Shown here piece after piece: positions 7,645-16,734 of a stretch of 42,196 bases of DNA. Each line of letters begins with the position of its first letter. Position 1 is the stretch's first letter. A program made the translations under genes and the position numbers. The DNA is from Gluconobacter vitians (GTDB lineage Bacteria > Pseudomonadota > Alphaproteobacteria > Acetobacterales > Acetobacteraceae), in NCBI RefSeq assembly GCF_015244565.1, contig NZ_JABCQG010000019.1, forward strand, positions 1 to 42,196, in the 5' to 3' direction. The notes beneath the pieces are model-generated. The model was not told the origin of the DNA, searched no databases, and worked only from the letters and a program-made list of their open reading frames with translations.

Positions 7645-7794
7645 ATGAATTTTCGGATAGTGGCTCTGGCCCTGCTTCTTGGAATTGCCGCGTGCGCTCG
7701 AACACCAGATGACGGCAGCACACCCATTTCTCGACACCACACGTCTCATCGAGGAGCTTATGCCGGAGCCGGAAGTGGCTGGTCCGGATACTGA
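7645..7794 (+). CDS. Small lipoprotein, 49 residues
   Basis: The ATG at 7645 follows AAGGCAGG at a fair distance. The protein starts MNFRIVALALLLGIAAC, a clear lipoprotein signal with lipobox IAAC and the lipidated cysteine at 17. The mature part is only about 33 residues, rich in histidine, serine and glycine (SRHHTSHRGAYAGAGSGW). The function is unknown; entericidin-like small lipoproteins have a similar size, but there is no sequence evidence of relation. An in-frame upstream ATG at 7570 would bury the signal peptide and is rejected. Its stop abuts that of the convergent transglycosylase gene. Confidence 0.65.
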   Translation: MNFRIVALALLLGIAACARTPDDGSTPISRHHTSHRGAYAGAGSGWSGY

Positions 7795-8631
7795 TCAGCG
7801 CTGACGCCAGGCCAATCGGACCGGCATAGCCCGATAGGACGCCAAGCTCCTGCCCATCTGCTGCGGCATACCACCGCCTGCTGCACTGATCGGGTGATGG
7901 ATGATGCGGGGCGGTGGGGCATAGGACACCATGTGAACGGATGGTAGATTGCCCGTACGCGGCGGAGAAGGCGCAGAAAATCCGGACTGTCTGCCAGCAG
8001 CAAAATAGGAGGGTGGTCTGGACGCTGGCAGCATGGCCTGCAGACCGTTTGCCGTCATCACGACCTGCGGCAGAAAGTCAGGCGGTCGGTAGCTATCTGG
8101 CTGACCGTTCCAGATCGCCAGCACATGGCGGGCATACTCGGCGCCCAGAGCAGGGGTCAGGGAATGATAGGCCGCCGTCGCAGCAGGCCAGCCCTGAAGC
8201 TGGCTGTGCAGTCCGGACAGGAAGCGGGCGCCATAACGGGCATTGCTGAACGGATCAAAGGCATCGTCAAGCGAGAAGAAGGCGTCCGGATGGTGATGAA
8301 GGTTGATCTGCATGCAACCCACATCAATCGAGACGATCCCGCGCGCCTGAAAATCCCGCACGGCCGCAATGGCTTCGTCCTTGCTTTCGTAAAAATAGCC
8401 TTTCCCGGCCGCATTGACGGTCCAGGGCCAGGCGACAGTCGCTGATCCATTAGGATCGCGGCGACCACTCTCGACACGGCTGATGGCATCGAGAAGACGC
8501 GCCGGAATCCCGGCCTGCTGTTCCGCAGTCTGCGCTGCCACACGACAGACGGAGGACGCATCATAGGCGAACGCCGTGGGCAAGCCTGAAAGCGTTGTGA
8601 CAGCAGCAGAGAGGAGAACTTTCCCGATCAT
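7795..8631 (-). CDS. Secreted SLT-type lytic transglycosylase
   Basis: The 278-residue protein begins with a signal peptide (about residues 1-22, ending AFA). The transglycosylase SLT domain covers about 25-170. The catalytic glutamate is Glu54 in DAISRVESGR. IDVGCMQINLHHHPDAF and NARYGARFL with AATAAYHS are the usual later blocks. The organisation resembles IagB-like periplasmic transglycosylases, which cut the peptidoglycan glycan strand to give 1,6-anhydro ends, often to make room for envelope machines. Residues after 180 are proline- and serine-rich and probably disordered. No secretion genes are adjacent. It is a single gene on the minus strand, ending base to base against the small lipoprotein gene. 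Confidence 0.85.
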   Translation of the reverse strand: MIGKVLLSAAVTTLSGLPTAFAYDASSVCRVAAQTAEQQAGIPARLLDAISRVESGRRDPNGSATVAWPWTVNAAGKGYFYESKDEAIAAVRDFQARGIVSIDVGCMQINLHHHPDAFFSLDDAFDPFSNARYGARFLSGLHSQLQGWPAATAAYHSLTPALGAEYARHVLAIWNGQPDSYRPPDFLPQVVMTANGLQAMLPASRPPSYFAAGRQSGFSAPSPPRTGNLPSVHMVSYAPPPRIIHHPISAAGGGMPQQMGRSLASYRAMPVRLAWRQR

Positions 8632-8680
8632 CGTCCTGTATATGATTGGGAAAGGTAAAAATTAGGTTATGCGTGCAACT

Positions 8681-10462
8681 TTATCGCACGAGCGGTTTGC
8701 AGACCTCCGCCAGCCAGTCTGCGACCTCTGGCTCGACCTGCGGTAAGACACGTTTCTGAACTTCGGCATGATACGCATTCAGCCAGTTCAGCTCGGCATC
8801 ATTGAGCAGCGGAACATCGATCAGGCGAGGGTCGATCGGCGTATAGCTGAGGATCTCGAACTCAAGGAACGTCCCCTTGTTTCCCCTAAAGGAAGACGGC
8901 CGCACCAGCATCAGATTCTCGATCCGGATTCCATACTGTCCGGGCTCATAATAACCGGGTTCGTTGGAAACAATCATGCCAGCCTCAAGCGCCACCGGAC
9001 GGGGAGCAGGGGAAATGTTCTGCGGGCCTTCATGGACCGACAGATAACTCCCGATGCCATGTCCGGTGCCATGATCGTAATCCATCCCGACCTGCCAAAG
9101 AGCCGCACGCGCGAGCACGTCCAGCCGATGACCGGTCGTGCCAGGCGGAAAGCGGATGCGGGAGAGAGCGATATTGCCCTTCAGAACCCGCGTGAATGCC
9201 TCACGGATATGAGCCGGCGGCTCCTCATCTCCCACCCAGAGCGTGCGCGTGATGTCAGTCGTGCCAAAAGGATACTGCCCGCCACTATCGATCAGGTAGA
9301 CGCTGCCCGTTTCCAGAACGCGATCCTTGCCCACCTGCGCCCTGTAATGCGGGAAAGCACCATTTGGCCCAACAGCAGAAATGGCATCAAAGCTCTGTTC
9401 CCGATAATCGCCGGAGCGGGCACGAAACCCATCCAGCCGGGTCACAAGATCCGTCTCGTGCTGTCCGATTCCCGAAACTTTTAGTGAATGCAGGAAGCGG
9501 GCCATCGCCACGCCATCAAGGGCATGAGCTTTCCTCGAACCTGCCTGCTCAGTTCTGTTCTTGACGGCCTTTGGAAGCGTGCAGGGATCGGTTCCATCCG
9601 CGACCGTTACATCAGCAGCCGCAAGCGTCGTGTCGAACCACACAGCCGTTGTCACCGGATCCACACGCACTGTCCGGCCCCTGAGCGCCGTCAGACGATC
9701 CGCCAGCTCCGAAGGAGCATGAACCGTCACGCCGTCACCACAGACCTCCGTCACGCCATCCGTCAGACGGTCCGAGGAAACAAACCACTCTGCCGAACCA
9801 TTTGCATGCAGAACCGCATAGCCATGTGCGACCGGTGTGAGGGGCACATCGCTCCCCCGGATATTCAACAACCAGGCGAGGGACGTGCAGTCCGCAATCA
9901 CCGCCGCATCCTGTCTGGCTGCCTGCAGCGCCTGTCCCAGACGCCGGCGCTTGTCCGCACTGCTCTCGCCCGAGAATTCAAGCGGCTGCGGCACGACCGG
10001 GCCGGCTGGAGCCGCAGGACGATCGGTCCAGGCCTGATCGATGGGATTGCGCGGCAGCGGGACAAGCTCCACGCCAGCCGTCTGCCACGAGGCCAGCATG
10101 GACCGGCTGACCAGACGCGGATCATAACCGACTTTCAGCCCCTTCGCGTGTTCCGCCAGCCAGTCGGAAAGCGGTTCCAGTGCGACATGGCGACGCGCCC
10201 ACAGATCATGGGGAACCTGCTCTTCCATCTGCACCGTATAACGCCCGTCGGAGAATACGGCGGCTGTTTCCGGCAGGATCGCCGCCAGTCCCGCACTTCC
10301 CGTAAAACCCGTCAGCCAGGCCAGACGCTCGGCGCAGGGAGCAACATATTCACCCAGATATTCGTCACCGCGCGGGATGATGAAACCGTCAACACCCAGC
10401 GCCTTGCAGGCTTTGCGGACGAGGGCAGGGCGCTCGTTGAGCGGGATGGAGGACAGGGTCAT
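8681..10462 (-). CDS. pepP: Xaa-Pro aminopeptidase (M24B family, three-domain type)
   Basis: This enzyme removes N-terminal residues that precede proline. The 593 residues form two creatinase-like N-terminal domains and a C-terminal pita-bread metallopeptidase domain, as in the long (about 600-residue) aminopeptidase P forms rather than the 440-residue E. coli enzyme. Metal ligands are visible: Asp392 (LIDSGGQY), Asp403 (TTDITRT), His468 (HGTGHGIG), Glu501 (SNEPGYY) and Glu515 (IRIENL). It overlaps the upstream acetyltransferase gene by four bases and is last in the uvrD-prmA-GNAT-pepP operon. A weak hairpin spans its stop codon. Confidence 0.93.
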   Translation of the reverse strand: MTLSSIPLNERPALVRKACKALGVDGFIIPRGDEYLGEYVAPCAERLAWLTGFTGSAGLAAILPETAAVFSDGRYTVQMEEQVPHDLWARRHVALEPLSDWLAEHAKGLKVGYDPRLVSRSMLASWQTAGVELVPLPRNPIDQAWTDRPAAPAGPVVPQPLEFSGESSADKRRRLGQALQAARQDAAVIADCTSLAWLLNIRGSDVPLTPVAHGYAVLHANGSAEWFVSSDRLTDGVTEVCGDGVTVHAPSELADRLTALRGRTVRVDPVTTAVWFDTTLAAADVTVADGTDPCTLPKAVKNRTEQAGSRKAHALDGVAMARFLHSLKVSGIGQHETDLVTRLDGFRARSGDYREQSFDAISAVGPNGAFPHYRAQVGKDRVLETGSVYLIDSGGQYPFGTTDITRTLWVGDEEPPAHIREAFTRVLKGNIALSRIRFPPGTTGHRLDVLARAALWQVGMDYDHGTGHGIGSYLSVHEGPQNISPAPRPVALEAGMIVSNEPGYYEPGQYGIRIENLMLVRPSSFRGNKGTFLEFEILSYTPIDPRLIDVPLLNDAELNWLNAYHAEVQKRVLPQVEPEVADWLAEVCKPLVR

Positions 10463-11004
10463 GAAAAGTCCTTTTCCACAGTATGAATATCGTCAAGGCG
10501 GAGTGTCATGAACAGCAGATCAAGCCACCGCCCATGCTTGCGTCCAACCTGAGGCAACGTGCCACAGTTCTGAAAACCAAGTTCGCGATGCATGGCAAGG
10601 GACGCCGCATTGTCCGCCGTGATCCCGGCCACCATCACATGAAAATCCGCCGCCTTCGCATGCTCGATTAGCGCGCGCAGAAGCAGCCGGCCAATGCCCC
10701 GGCGCTGATAGTTAGGTGCCACATACACCGAATGCTCGACAGTCTGCGCATAGCCCTCATAGGCCCGGAAAGACCCATAAGAACCGTACCCCGCAATCTC
10801 GCCAGCCGCATCGACGGCAACAAGCACTGGATAGCCCTGCATCGTCCGATCCTTGAACCACTGGCGCCGCTGCTCCAGCGTAAAAGGCGTCGTGATCCAG
10901 AGCGCATCGGTGTTTTCAATGGCATCATTGGTGATCCGCAGGATAGCCGGCAGGTCATCAGGTCCAGCGTCCCGGATCAACGGCAATGATCCCGGCACAC
11001 CCAT
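10459..11004 (-). CDS. GNAT N-acetyltransferase, phosphinothricin/methionine-sulfone acetyltransferase-like
   Basis: The 181-residue protein is a GNAT enzyme that transfers an acetyl group from acetyl-CoA. The acyl-CoA loop is QRRGIGRLLLRALIEHA (residues about 118-134). The N-terminal IRDAGPDDLPAILRITNDAI and the later ITADNAASLAMHRELGF and GRKHGRWLDLLFMTLRL match the PAT/MnaT/YwnH branch, which acetylates methionine sulfone, methionine sulfoximine or phosphinothricin. The exact substrate cannot be decided. It overlaps pepP by four bases and prmA by one, so the genes are coupled. Confidence 0.85.
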   Translation of the reverse strand: MGVPGSLPLIRDAGPDDLPAILRITNDAIENTDALWITTPFTLEQRRQWFKDRTMQGYPVLVAVDAAGEIAGYGSYGSFRAYEGYAQTVEHSVYVAPNYQRRGIGRLLLRALIEHAKAADFHVMVAGITADNAASLAMHRELGFQNCGTLPQVGRKHGRWLDLLFMTLRLDDIHTVEKDFS

Positions 11005-11912
11005 CAGCCGCGACGGCGCAGGATCAGTGTGGCCCAGTCGCCTTCACGCAGGATACGCTCCAGCACAAGACCCTGACGCTGGTGTGCGGCCAGCACCATC
11101 CGCGCCTGACTGTAAAGCAGACCGGCTAAAATAGCCGTCCCGTTCGGCGCAAGGTTCAGCGCCAGAGACTGCGCCATCCGACACAGCGGACGGGCGAGAA
11201 TATTGGCGAAGACCAGATCATACGGCGCCTTGGCGCGCACGGCCTCGGTCTGCCAGCCATTGCCGAAACGACAGTCCAGCAGATTGCCCTGACCGTTCAG
11301 GCGAGCATTGAGCTTCGCCGTTCGCACGGACCAAGGCTCGATATCGACGGCCAGAACCGGACGGTGCAGCAGCTTCGCCGCCGCCATCGCCAGAATGCCG
11401 GACCCGCAACCCATATCCAGAATACGCTGCGGCTTGCGATACGCGACCATCTCAAGTGCCCGCAGACACCCGCGCGTGGACCCATGCTCGCCCGAACCGA
11501 ACGCTATTCCCGCATCCAGCGTGATCGTCAGGCGCGACTGATCCGGCGCGCCATGCAGATGGGTGCCGCGAATGGCAAAACGCTTGCCGACATTCTGCTG
11601 CGGGAAGGATTCATAGGTCCGGGCCAGCCAGCCCTCGGACTCCGTCGGAATGCGTTCGAGTTCCGCTTCACAGCCGGTCAGCATCCTCGCCACGGCCAGA
11701 GCGTTTTCGAGCTCGTCTTCCTTGAAGCCCGTATCCTTCACGCCTTCCACACGCCAGTATTTCTGCGCGTCATCGGCCTCGAAAATGCCAACAGTCTCGC
11801 AGGCGCACATCAGGGCCTGTTCAAACAGGGGAACAAAGGGCTCTTCCACCGTGATGGACAGGGTTTCGAGCGCACTGGCATGGCGACGGCCAATGCTGCG
11901 GGGTGCCATCAC
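11004..11912 (-). CDS. prmA: Ribosomal protein L11 methyltransferase
   Basis: PrmA trimethylates ribosomal protein L11 with S-adenosylmethionine. The 302-residue length is standard. The N-terminal L11-recognition domain is followed by a class I methyltransferase fold with GIAFGSGEHGSTRGCLRAL (about 131-149), motif I ILDMGCGSGILAMAAAK, motif II VDIEPWSV, and DLVFANILARPL with the NIL motif near 220. It overlaps uvrD by four bases and the GNAT gene by one. Confidence 0.93.
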   Translation of the reverse strand: MMAPRSIGRRHASALETLSITVEEPFVPLFEQALMCACETVGIFEADDAQKYWRVEGVKDTGFKEDELENALAVARMLTGCEAELERIPTESEGWLARTYESFPQQNVGKRFAIRGTHLHGAPDQSRLTITLDAGIAFGSGEHGSTRGCLRALEMVAYRKPQRILDMGCGSGILAMAAAKLLHRPVLAVDIEPWSVRTAKLNARLNGQGNLLDCRFGNGWQTEAVRAKAPYDLVFANILARPLCRMAQSLALNLAPNGTAILAGLLYSQARMVLAAHQRQGLVLERILREGDWATLILRRRG

Positions 11913-14131
11913 GATCTGATCTCCACGAAGTTTGACATGACGCGTTTGACGCCACCGTTTTCAAAATTGATGTGCAATTGCGGCCCATCGGCCCCGATCA
12001 CCGTGCCCTCACCAAACCGGTGATGAAACACCGTGGTCCCGATGGCGACCGTCGGCGCTGGCTTCACATCATGAATTTTCGGACGTGGCGCCCGAAAGCC
12101 CGGCGGCCGCGTACTGGTCAGCGGCCCGGACGCAAACATGGACGGTGCCGCTGCGGCCTGCCGGCGCGTCTCGAATGCCTGTCCCGTCAACTGCACATAT
12201 TCGGACGGGATTTCCTCAATGAAGCGGCTCGGCATCGAGGACTGCCAGTTGGCATAGATCCGCCGGCTCGCCGCATGCAGCACGATCGCCCGACGCCGCG
12301 CGCGCGTCAGCCCTACGTAGGCCAGCCGCCGCTCTTCCTCGAGTGCCCGGTTGCCGCCCTCGTCGAGCGACCGCTGGGACGGGAACACACCTTCCTCCCA
12401 GCCCGGGAGGAACACGGTGTCGAACTCCAGCCCCTTGGCGCCATGCAGCGTCATGAGACTGACCTTGTCATCCGACGTCTCGCTCTCGGTATCCATGACG
12501 AGCGCCACATGCTCCAGAAAGCCCTGAAGCGTTCCAAATTCTCCAAGAGCCCTCAGAAGCTCACGGATATTGTCCAGACGCCCTGGCGCCTCGACGGAGC
12601 GGTCATCCCGCCACATTTGAAGATAGCCGCTATCCTCGAGAAGCTGTTCGGCGGCCACCACATGGCCTTCGCTCTCAAGCGTTGCCTTGGCCCGCTGGAA
12701 CGCCGCCATCAGCCCGTCCAATGCGTCCTTCGACTTGCCCTTGAGCAGCCCTTCCTGAAGCTGCCAGATCACAGCCGCCGTCAGCGGACCGGGCAGGGCA
12801 CGCGCCTGGGCATGCAGCTTCTGCACGGCCACGGCACCCACGCCACGCTTGGGAACATTGATGATCCGCTCAAACGCCAGATCATCCGCAGGCTGCGACA
12901 GTACACGCAGATACGCCAGACAGTCCCGGATTTCGGAGCGCTCGTAGAACCGCAGCCCACCAACAACCCGATATGGGATGCCGATCATCATCAGCCGCTC
13001 TTCGAACGGCCGCGTCTGGAAACCAGCGCGCATCAGGATGGCGATTTCCGACAGCGGATGTCCGTCACCGCGCAGACGCTCGATGGCACCCCCCACAATC
13101 CGCGCTTCCTCATCCGAATCGCGTACCCCGATGATCTGGACCTTCTCCCCCTGCGCATCATCGCGTCCGGGCCGCAGCGTCTTGCCCAGGCGTCCTTCGT
13201 TATGAGCGATCAGCCCGGCAGCCGCGGCGAGAATCTGTGCCGTCGAGCGGTAGTTCCGCTCCAGACGCACGACTTCCGCCCCCGGAAAATCCTTCTCGAA
13301 GCGCAGAATGTTTTCAACTTCCGCCCCGCGCCAGGAATAGATGGACTGATCATCATCACCCACACAGGCGATGTTGGATGGTCCGTGCTCGCGCTTGGCC
13401 AGCAGACGCAGCCACAGATACTGAACCGTATTCGTGTCCTGATATTCGTCCACGAGAATGTAGCGGAAAATCCGGTGATACTGCGCCAGAACATTGGGCT
13501 GGTTGCGCAGGATCTCCGTCATGTGCAGCATCAGATCGCCGAAATCGCATGTATTGAGCGCAATCAGACGCTCCTGATACGCCCGGTAAATCGCCAGAGC
13601 ATGACCATTCGCAAAATCGGAATCTTCGGCCGGCGTCACCCGGTCAGGTGTCAGCCCGCGATCCTTCCAGCGCTGGATGATCCCCATGAGTTGGTTCGGC
13701 GGCCAGCGCTTGGTATCGATCTTCCACGGTTCCATGACCTGCTTGAGCAGCCGGATCTGGTCATCCGTATCGAGGATGTTGAAGCTGCTCGTCAGCCCGA
13801 CATATTCCGCGTGACGCCGCAGCATTCGCGCACAGATCGAATGGAACGTTCCCAGCCACAGCCCTTCGGCCGGCTCGCCCAGAATCGCACTGACACGCTC
13901 GCGCATCTCGCGGGCGGCCTTGTTCGTGAACGTCACGGCCAGAATCTGGCTCGGATAGGCGCGGCCCGTCAGGAGAATATGGGCAAACCGCGTCGTCAGG
14001 ACGCGCGTCTTTCCCGTTCCCGCACCGGCGAGAATGAGGAGCGGGCCTTCGGTTGTCTCGATGGCACGTCTCTGCTCCGGGTTGAGGCGGGAGAGATACT
14101 CGGGGGTAGGGGAGGGTAGGTCTTGCGGCAC
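11909..14131 (-). CDS. uvrD: UvrD/PcrA/Rep-type superfamily 1 DNA helicase
   Basis: The 740-residue helicase unwinds DNA 3' to 5' in excision and mismatch repair. Walker A is LAGAGTGKT at about 34-42, with VDEYQDTN (motif II), DDDQSIYSWRGAE (motif III), LERNYRST (motif IV), MTLHGAKGLEFDTVFLPG (motif V) and VGLTRARR (motif VI). The last 60 residues contain GTTVFHHRFGEGTVIGADG, the PcrA/UvrD C-terminal module that contacts RNA polymerase. The start is taken as GTG at 14131. Residues further upstream read through the divergent radC gene and match nothing in the family. GGGAGG touches the GTG with no spacing, so initiation may be leaderless. It heads the uvrD-prmA-GNAT-pepP operon. Confidence 0.9.
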   Translation of the reverse strand: MPQDLPSPTPEYLSRLNPEQRRAIETTEGPLLILAGAGTGKTRVLTTRFAHILLTGRAYPSQILAVTFTNKAAREMRERVSAILGEPAEGLWLGTFHSICARMLRRHAEYVGLTSSFNILDTDDQIRLLKQVMEPWKIDTKRWPPNQLMGIIQRWKDRGLTPDRVTPAEDSDFANGHALAIYRAYQERLIALNTCDFGDLMLHMTEILRNQPNVLAQYHRIFRYILVDEYQDTNTVQYLWLRLLAKREHGPSNIACVGDDDQSIYSWRGAEVENILRFEKDFPGAEVVRLERNYRSTAQILAAAAGLIAHNEGRLGKTLRPGRDDAQGEKVQIIGVRDSDEEARIVGGAIERLRGDGHPLSEIAILMRAGFQTRPFEERLMMIGIPYRVVGGLRFYERSEIRDCLAYLRVLSQPADDLAFERIINVPKRGVGAVAVQKLHAQARALPGPLTAAVIWQLQEGLLKGKSKDALDGLMAAFQRAKATLESEGHVVAAEQLLEDSGYLQMWRDDRSVEAPGRLDNIRELLRALGEFGTLQGFLEHVALVMDTESETSDDKVSLMTLHGAKGLEFDTVFLPGWEEGVFPSQRSLDEGGNRALEEERRLAYVGLTRARRRAIVLHAASRRIYANWQSSMPSRFIEEIPSEYVQLTGQAFETRRQAAAAPSMFASGPLTSTRPPGFRAPRPKIHDVKPAPTVAIGTTVFHHRFGEGTVIGADGPQLHINFENGGVKRVMSNFVEIRS

Positions 14132-14158
14132 CCTCCCGATATAGAGTGAGATACCGTC

Positions 14159-14848
14159 ATGGCCAACACATATCCCCGGATCGATCTGACACGCGGCACA
14201 GGACCTCAGGGACACCGCGCCAGAATGCGCGCCCGCGTGCTGGCCAATGGTGCCCACACGCTCGCCGATTACGAAATCCTTGAAATGCTGCTCTTCGCAG
14301 GTGTGCCACGCAAGGATACCAAACCGCTCGCCAAGGCACTGATCGGCCATTTCGGCAGTCTGGTGGATGTTTTCCGCGCACCCACACAAGCCCTGCGCGC
14401 CGCAGGACTGAAAGATGATACCATCAGGGTGCTGCGCCTTCCAGGAGTGGCGGCCGAACGTCTGGCCTCTTCGGAACAGCGTGAACGCCCGACACTGAGC
14501 AACTGGGAACAGCTCATGGCCTATCTCGATCAGGCACTTGAGGGCGGTGTTTCGGGGCAGTTCCGGCTGCTCTATCTCGACAACCGTAACCGGCTTCTGG
14601 CAGACGAAGCCGCGCCCGAGGCCGACAGTCTTGCGGATCGCAACCGCGCCATCGCCATCCGGGCCCTCGCACTGCATGCCACGGCCCTGATCGGTTTTCA
14701 CATTCGTCCCAAGGAACGCCCCGTAGATCTGTCACAATCAGCGCGGCAACTGGATTTCGCGATGCGTCCCCTGTCCATTACGCTTCACGACGTACTCATT
14801 GCAGGGGACGGGCGCCCGTCAAGCCTGCGTCAGGAAGGGCTGCTGTAA
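14159..14848 (+). CDS. RadC-family protein with a degenerate JAMM/MPN site
   Basis: The 229-residue protein has the usual RadC N-terminal region: GHRARMRARVLANGAHTLAD (18-37), then YEILEMLLFAGVPRKDTKPL, a close match to the HhH-type domain of standard RadC. The C-terminal domain is recognisable from FRLLYLDNRNRLLADEA and the end HDVLIAGDGRPSSLRQEGLL. However, the metal-binding HxHPSGDPxPSxxD block is replaced by HIRPKERPVDLSQS (181-194): the second histidine is arginine 183 and the aspartate is lost. The PREV helix segment is also gone. It should not bind zinc or act as a peptidase. The second radC starts right after its stop, so the pair is co-transcribed. AGAGTGAG is the likely ribosome binding site. 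Confidence 0.85.
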   Translation: MANTYPRIDLTRGTGPQGHRARMRARVLANGAHTLADYEILEMLLFAGVPRKDTKPLAKALIGHFGSLVDVFRAPTQALRAAGLKDDTIRVLRLPGVAAERLASSEQRERPTLSNWEQLMAYLDQALEGGVSGQFRLLYLDNRNRLLADEAAPEADSLADRNRAIAIRALALHATALIGFHIRPKERPVDLSQSARQLDFAMRPLSITLHDVLIAGDGRPSSLRQEGLL

Positions 14849-14849
14849 G

Positions 14850-15605
14850 GTGGACGACAGGAACGCTGGAACAACCGGATTTTCGGATGGCATGACAGGC
14901 CTGTCGTCAGCCGATCTGCGACAGATTTCGGCGCTGACGGAAACTCTTCCCGAAATAGAACCGCCGCTTGCCTTGCTGACGGGGCGGGGGCGGCATCTGG
15001 ACGATGCGACCCTGCTGCATCTCCTGACCGTGCTGTTCACCGGACGGGAAACGGGCAGCGCGGCACTACCACACAATCTCTTGGCGCGTTTTGGCTCTCT
15101 GGCCGCTGTCCTGTCCGCCACAGATCGGGAACTCGAAAGCATCACGGATATGGGCACGCACATGTTGCCCATGATCCGTGTTCTTCAGGAAGCAGCACTT
15201 CGCTATAATCGTGCGCGCCTGCCGCCGGAAGACGTGCTCGACAACGAACAGAAACTGCTCGACTACCTCACGGCCCGTCTGGCGCGGGAAAACATTGAGC
15301 AGTTCCGCATCCTGTTTCTCAACGAAAAGAACAGCCTGATTGCTGACGAAGCGCAGGCCAGAGGCACGGTCAACCACACGCCTGTCTATCCACGGGAAGT
15401 CGCCAGACGCGCTGTGGAAATTGGCGCCACCGCGCTGGTTCTGGTCCACAACCATCCGAGCGGCGATCCCACGCCCTCGGAAGCCGATCTTCAGATGACC
15501 ATGCAGGTTCAGGCGGCACTCGAAGTGGTCGGCGTTACGATCGCGGACCACTTCATCATCGGCAACGGCCGCCACACCAGCTTTCGCCGCAGCAACCTGC
15601 TCTGA
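14850..15605 (+). CDS. radC: RadC-family protein with intact JAMM motif (second of tandem pair)
   Basis: The 251 residues (GTG start) end in a full RadC MPN domain: FRILFLNEKNSLIADEAQ, RGTVNHTPVYPREVARRA, HNHPSGDPTPSEAD with His200, His202 and Asp213, and DHFIIGNGRHTSFR. The N-terminal half is divergent and lacks the usual DYELLELLL pattern, keeping only LLARFGSLAAVL. The GTG at 14850 is one base after the upstream stop, with GGAAGG inside the upstream gene. ATG at 14892 is the alternative; an ATG at 14799 would add residues inside the first radC and is less likely. RadC proteins have no proven biochemical role, although recombination and natural transformation have been proposed. Confidence 0.88.
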   Translation: MDDRNAGTTGFSDGMTGLSSADLRQISALTETLPEIEPPLALLTGRGRHLDDATLLHLLTVLFTGRETGSAALPHNLLARFGSLAAVLSATDRELESITDMGTHMLPMIRVLQEAALRYNRARLPPEDVLDNEQKLLDYLTARLARENIEQFRILFLNEKNSLIADEAQARGTVNHTPVYPREVARRAVEIGATALVLVHNHPSGDPTPSEADLQMTMQVQAALEVVGVTIADHFIIGNGRHTSFRRSNLL

Positions 15606-15609
15606 AACC

Positions 15610-16734
15610 TCAGCCGCGCGGCGGCACAAGCCCTTCAAGCGCCAGTTCTCCAGGAAGGGCACCACGCGGGAAGATGGTGTTTACATGCCCCATCTTGCGT
15701 CCTGGACGCGCTTCGGCCTTACCGTACAGATGCAGCGATGCCCCGTCCGTTGCAAGAATGGCCGGAACACGCGCCATGTCTTCGGGACCAATCAGATTGT
15801 GCATGATGGCATCGGAATGCCGACGTGAAGGCGGCAGCGGCAAACCCGCCACCGCCCGCACATGCATCTCGAACTGATCTACCAGACACGCATCCATGGT
15901 CCAGTGCCCGGAATTATGCGGGCGAGGGGCGATCTCGTTCACCATGAGACTGCCATCAGCAGCGTGGAACATCTCCACCCCCATGATCCCCACCAGCCCC
16001 AGCGCCTCGGCAATTCTGGCCGCCATGTCCTGCGCCTGACGCGCAAGGTCCGGCATGATGCGGGCCGGGGCCAGCGTCACGTCCAGGATACCGTTGCGGT
16101 GCCGGTTCTCGACTGTATCAAAACACCGCACGGTTCCGTCCAGCCCACGGACCACCATCACGCTGAGCTCACGCTCGAAATCGATCATCTTCTCCGCAAC
16201 GAGCGGGTAGGGCAGATCCTTCAGGGCTGCGAGGGCCTCGGCATCCAACACCCGGAACTGACCCTTACCGTCGTAACCGAAGCGGGTCGTCTTGAGAATG
16301 AGCGGAAAACCGAGCGTCTCAAGCCCTGCCAGATCCTCGGGGCCATTGACGGCCCGCCAGGGGGCCAGACTGACGCCGATTTCGGACAGACGCGTCTTTT
16401 CCGCAATCCGGTCCTGACTGATCCGCAGGATTTCCCCCGCAGGTCGCACCGGCCGATGCTTCTCCAGCAGAGCCAGCCCTTCGGCACTGATATTCTCGAA
16501 CTCAAACGTCACGACATCACAGCGCGAGGCAAAATCCTCAAGCGCCGCCGGATCGTCATAGGCCCCGACCGTTACCGACGCCGCGACTTCCGTAGCCGGG
16601 CTTGGCGCCTCGGTGCTCAGCACATGAACATGAAAGCCAAGCTTCGAGGCCGCCACGGCTGACATGCGGCCAAGCTGGCCACCACCAATGATCCCGATCG
16701 TGCTGCCGGGAGCAAAAACCTTCTGCTTCGTCAT
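15610..16734 (-). CDS. purK: N5-carboxyaminoimidazole ribonucleotide synthase
   Basis: PurK uses ATP and bicarbonate to carboxylate AIR to N5-CAIR in purine synthesis. The 374 residues have the N-terminal [17 protein letters not shown], then an ATP-grasp domain with [15 protein letters not shown] (phosphate-binding loop) and [25 protein letters not shown], where the metal-binding glutamate and asparagine lie. It overlaps purE by four bases and is last in the ydcH-purE-purK unit. Its end is convergent with the second radC, four bases apart. Confidence 0.95.
   Translation of the reverse strand: MTKQKVFAPGSTIGIIGGGQLGRMSAVAASKLGFHVHVLSTEAPSPATEVAASVTVGAYDDPAALEDFASRCDVVTFEFENISAEGLALLEKHRPVRPAGEILRISQDRIAEKTRLSEIGVSLAPWRAVNGPEDLAGLETLGFPLILKTTRFGYDGKGQFRVLDAEALAALKDLPYPLVAEKMIDFERELSVMVVRGLDGTVRCFDTVENRHRNGILDVTLAPARIMPDLARQAQDMAARIAEALGLVGIMGVEMFHAADGSLMVNEIAPRPHNSGHWTMDACLVDQFEMHVRAVAGLPLPPSRRHSDAIMHNLIGPEDMARVPAILATDGASLHLYGKAEARPGRKMGHVNTIFPRGALPGELALEGLVPPRG

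Noticed and set aside
8664-8690. Hairpin over the pepP stop codon as terminator
   Set aside because: The stem is only five pairs and the T-run is weak, so it is not listed as a feature.
11972-14119. 715-codon open frame on the plus strand opposite uvrD
   Set aside because: The opposite strand encodes a full UvrD helicase with all motifs. The plus frame has no recognisable domain and is arginine- and proline-rich, as expected from antisense of GC-rich coding DNA.
14132-14701. N-terminal extension of uvrD by 190 codons
   Set aside because: It reads entirely through the radC gene on the other strand and matches nothing at the start of UvrD proteins, which begin near the LNPEQ motif.
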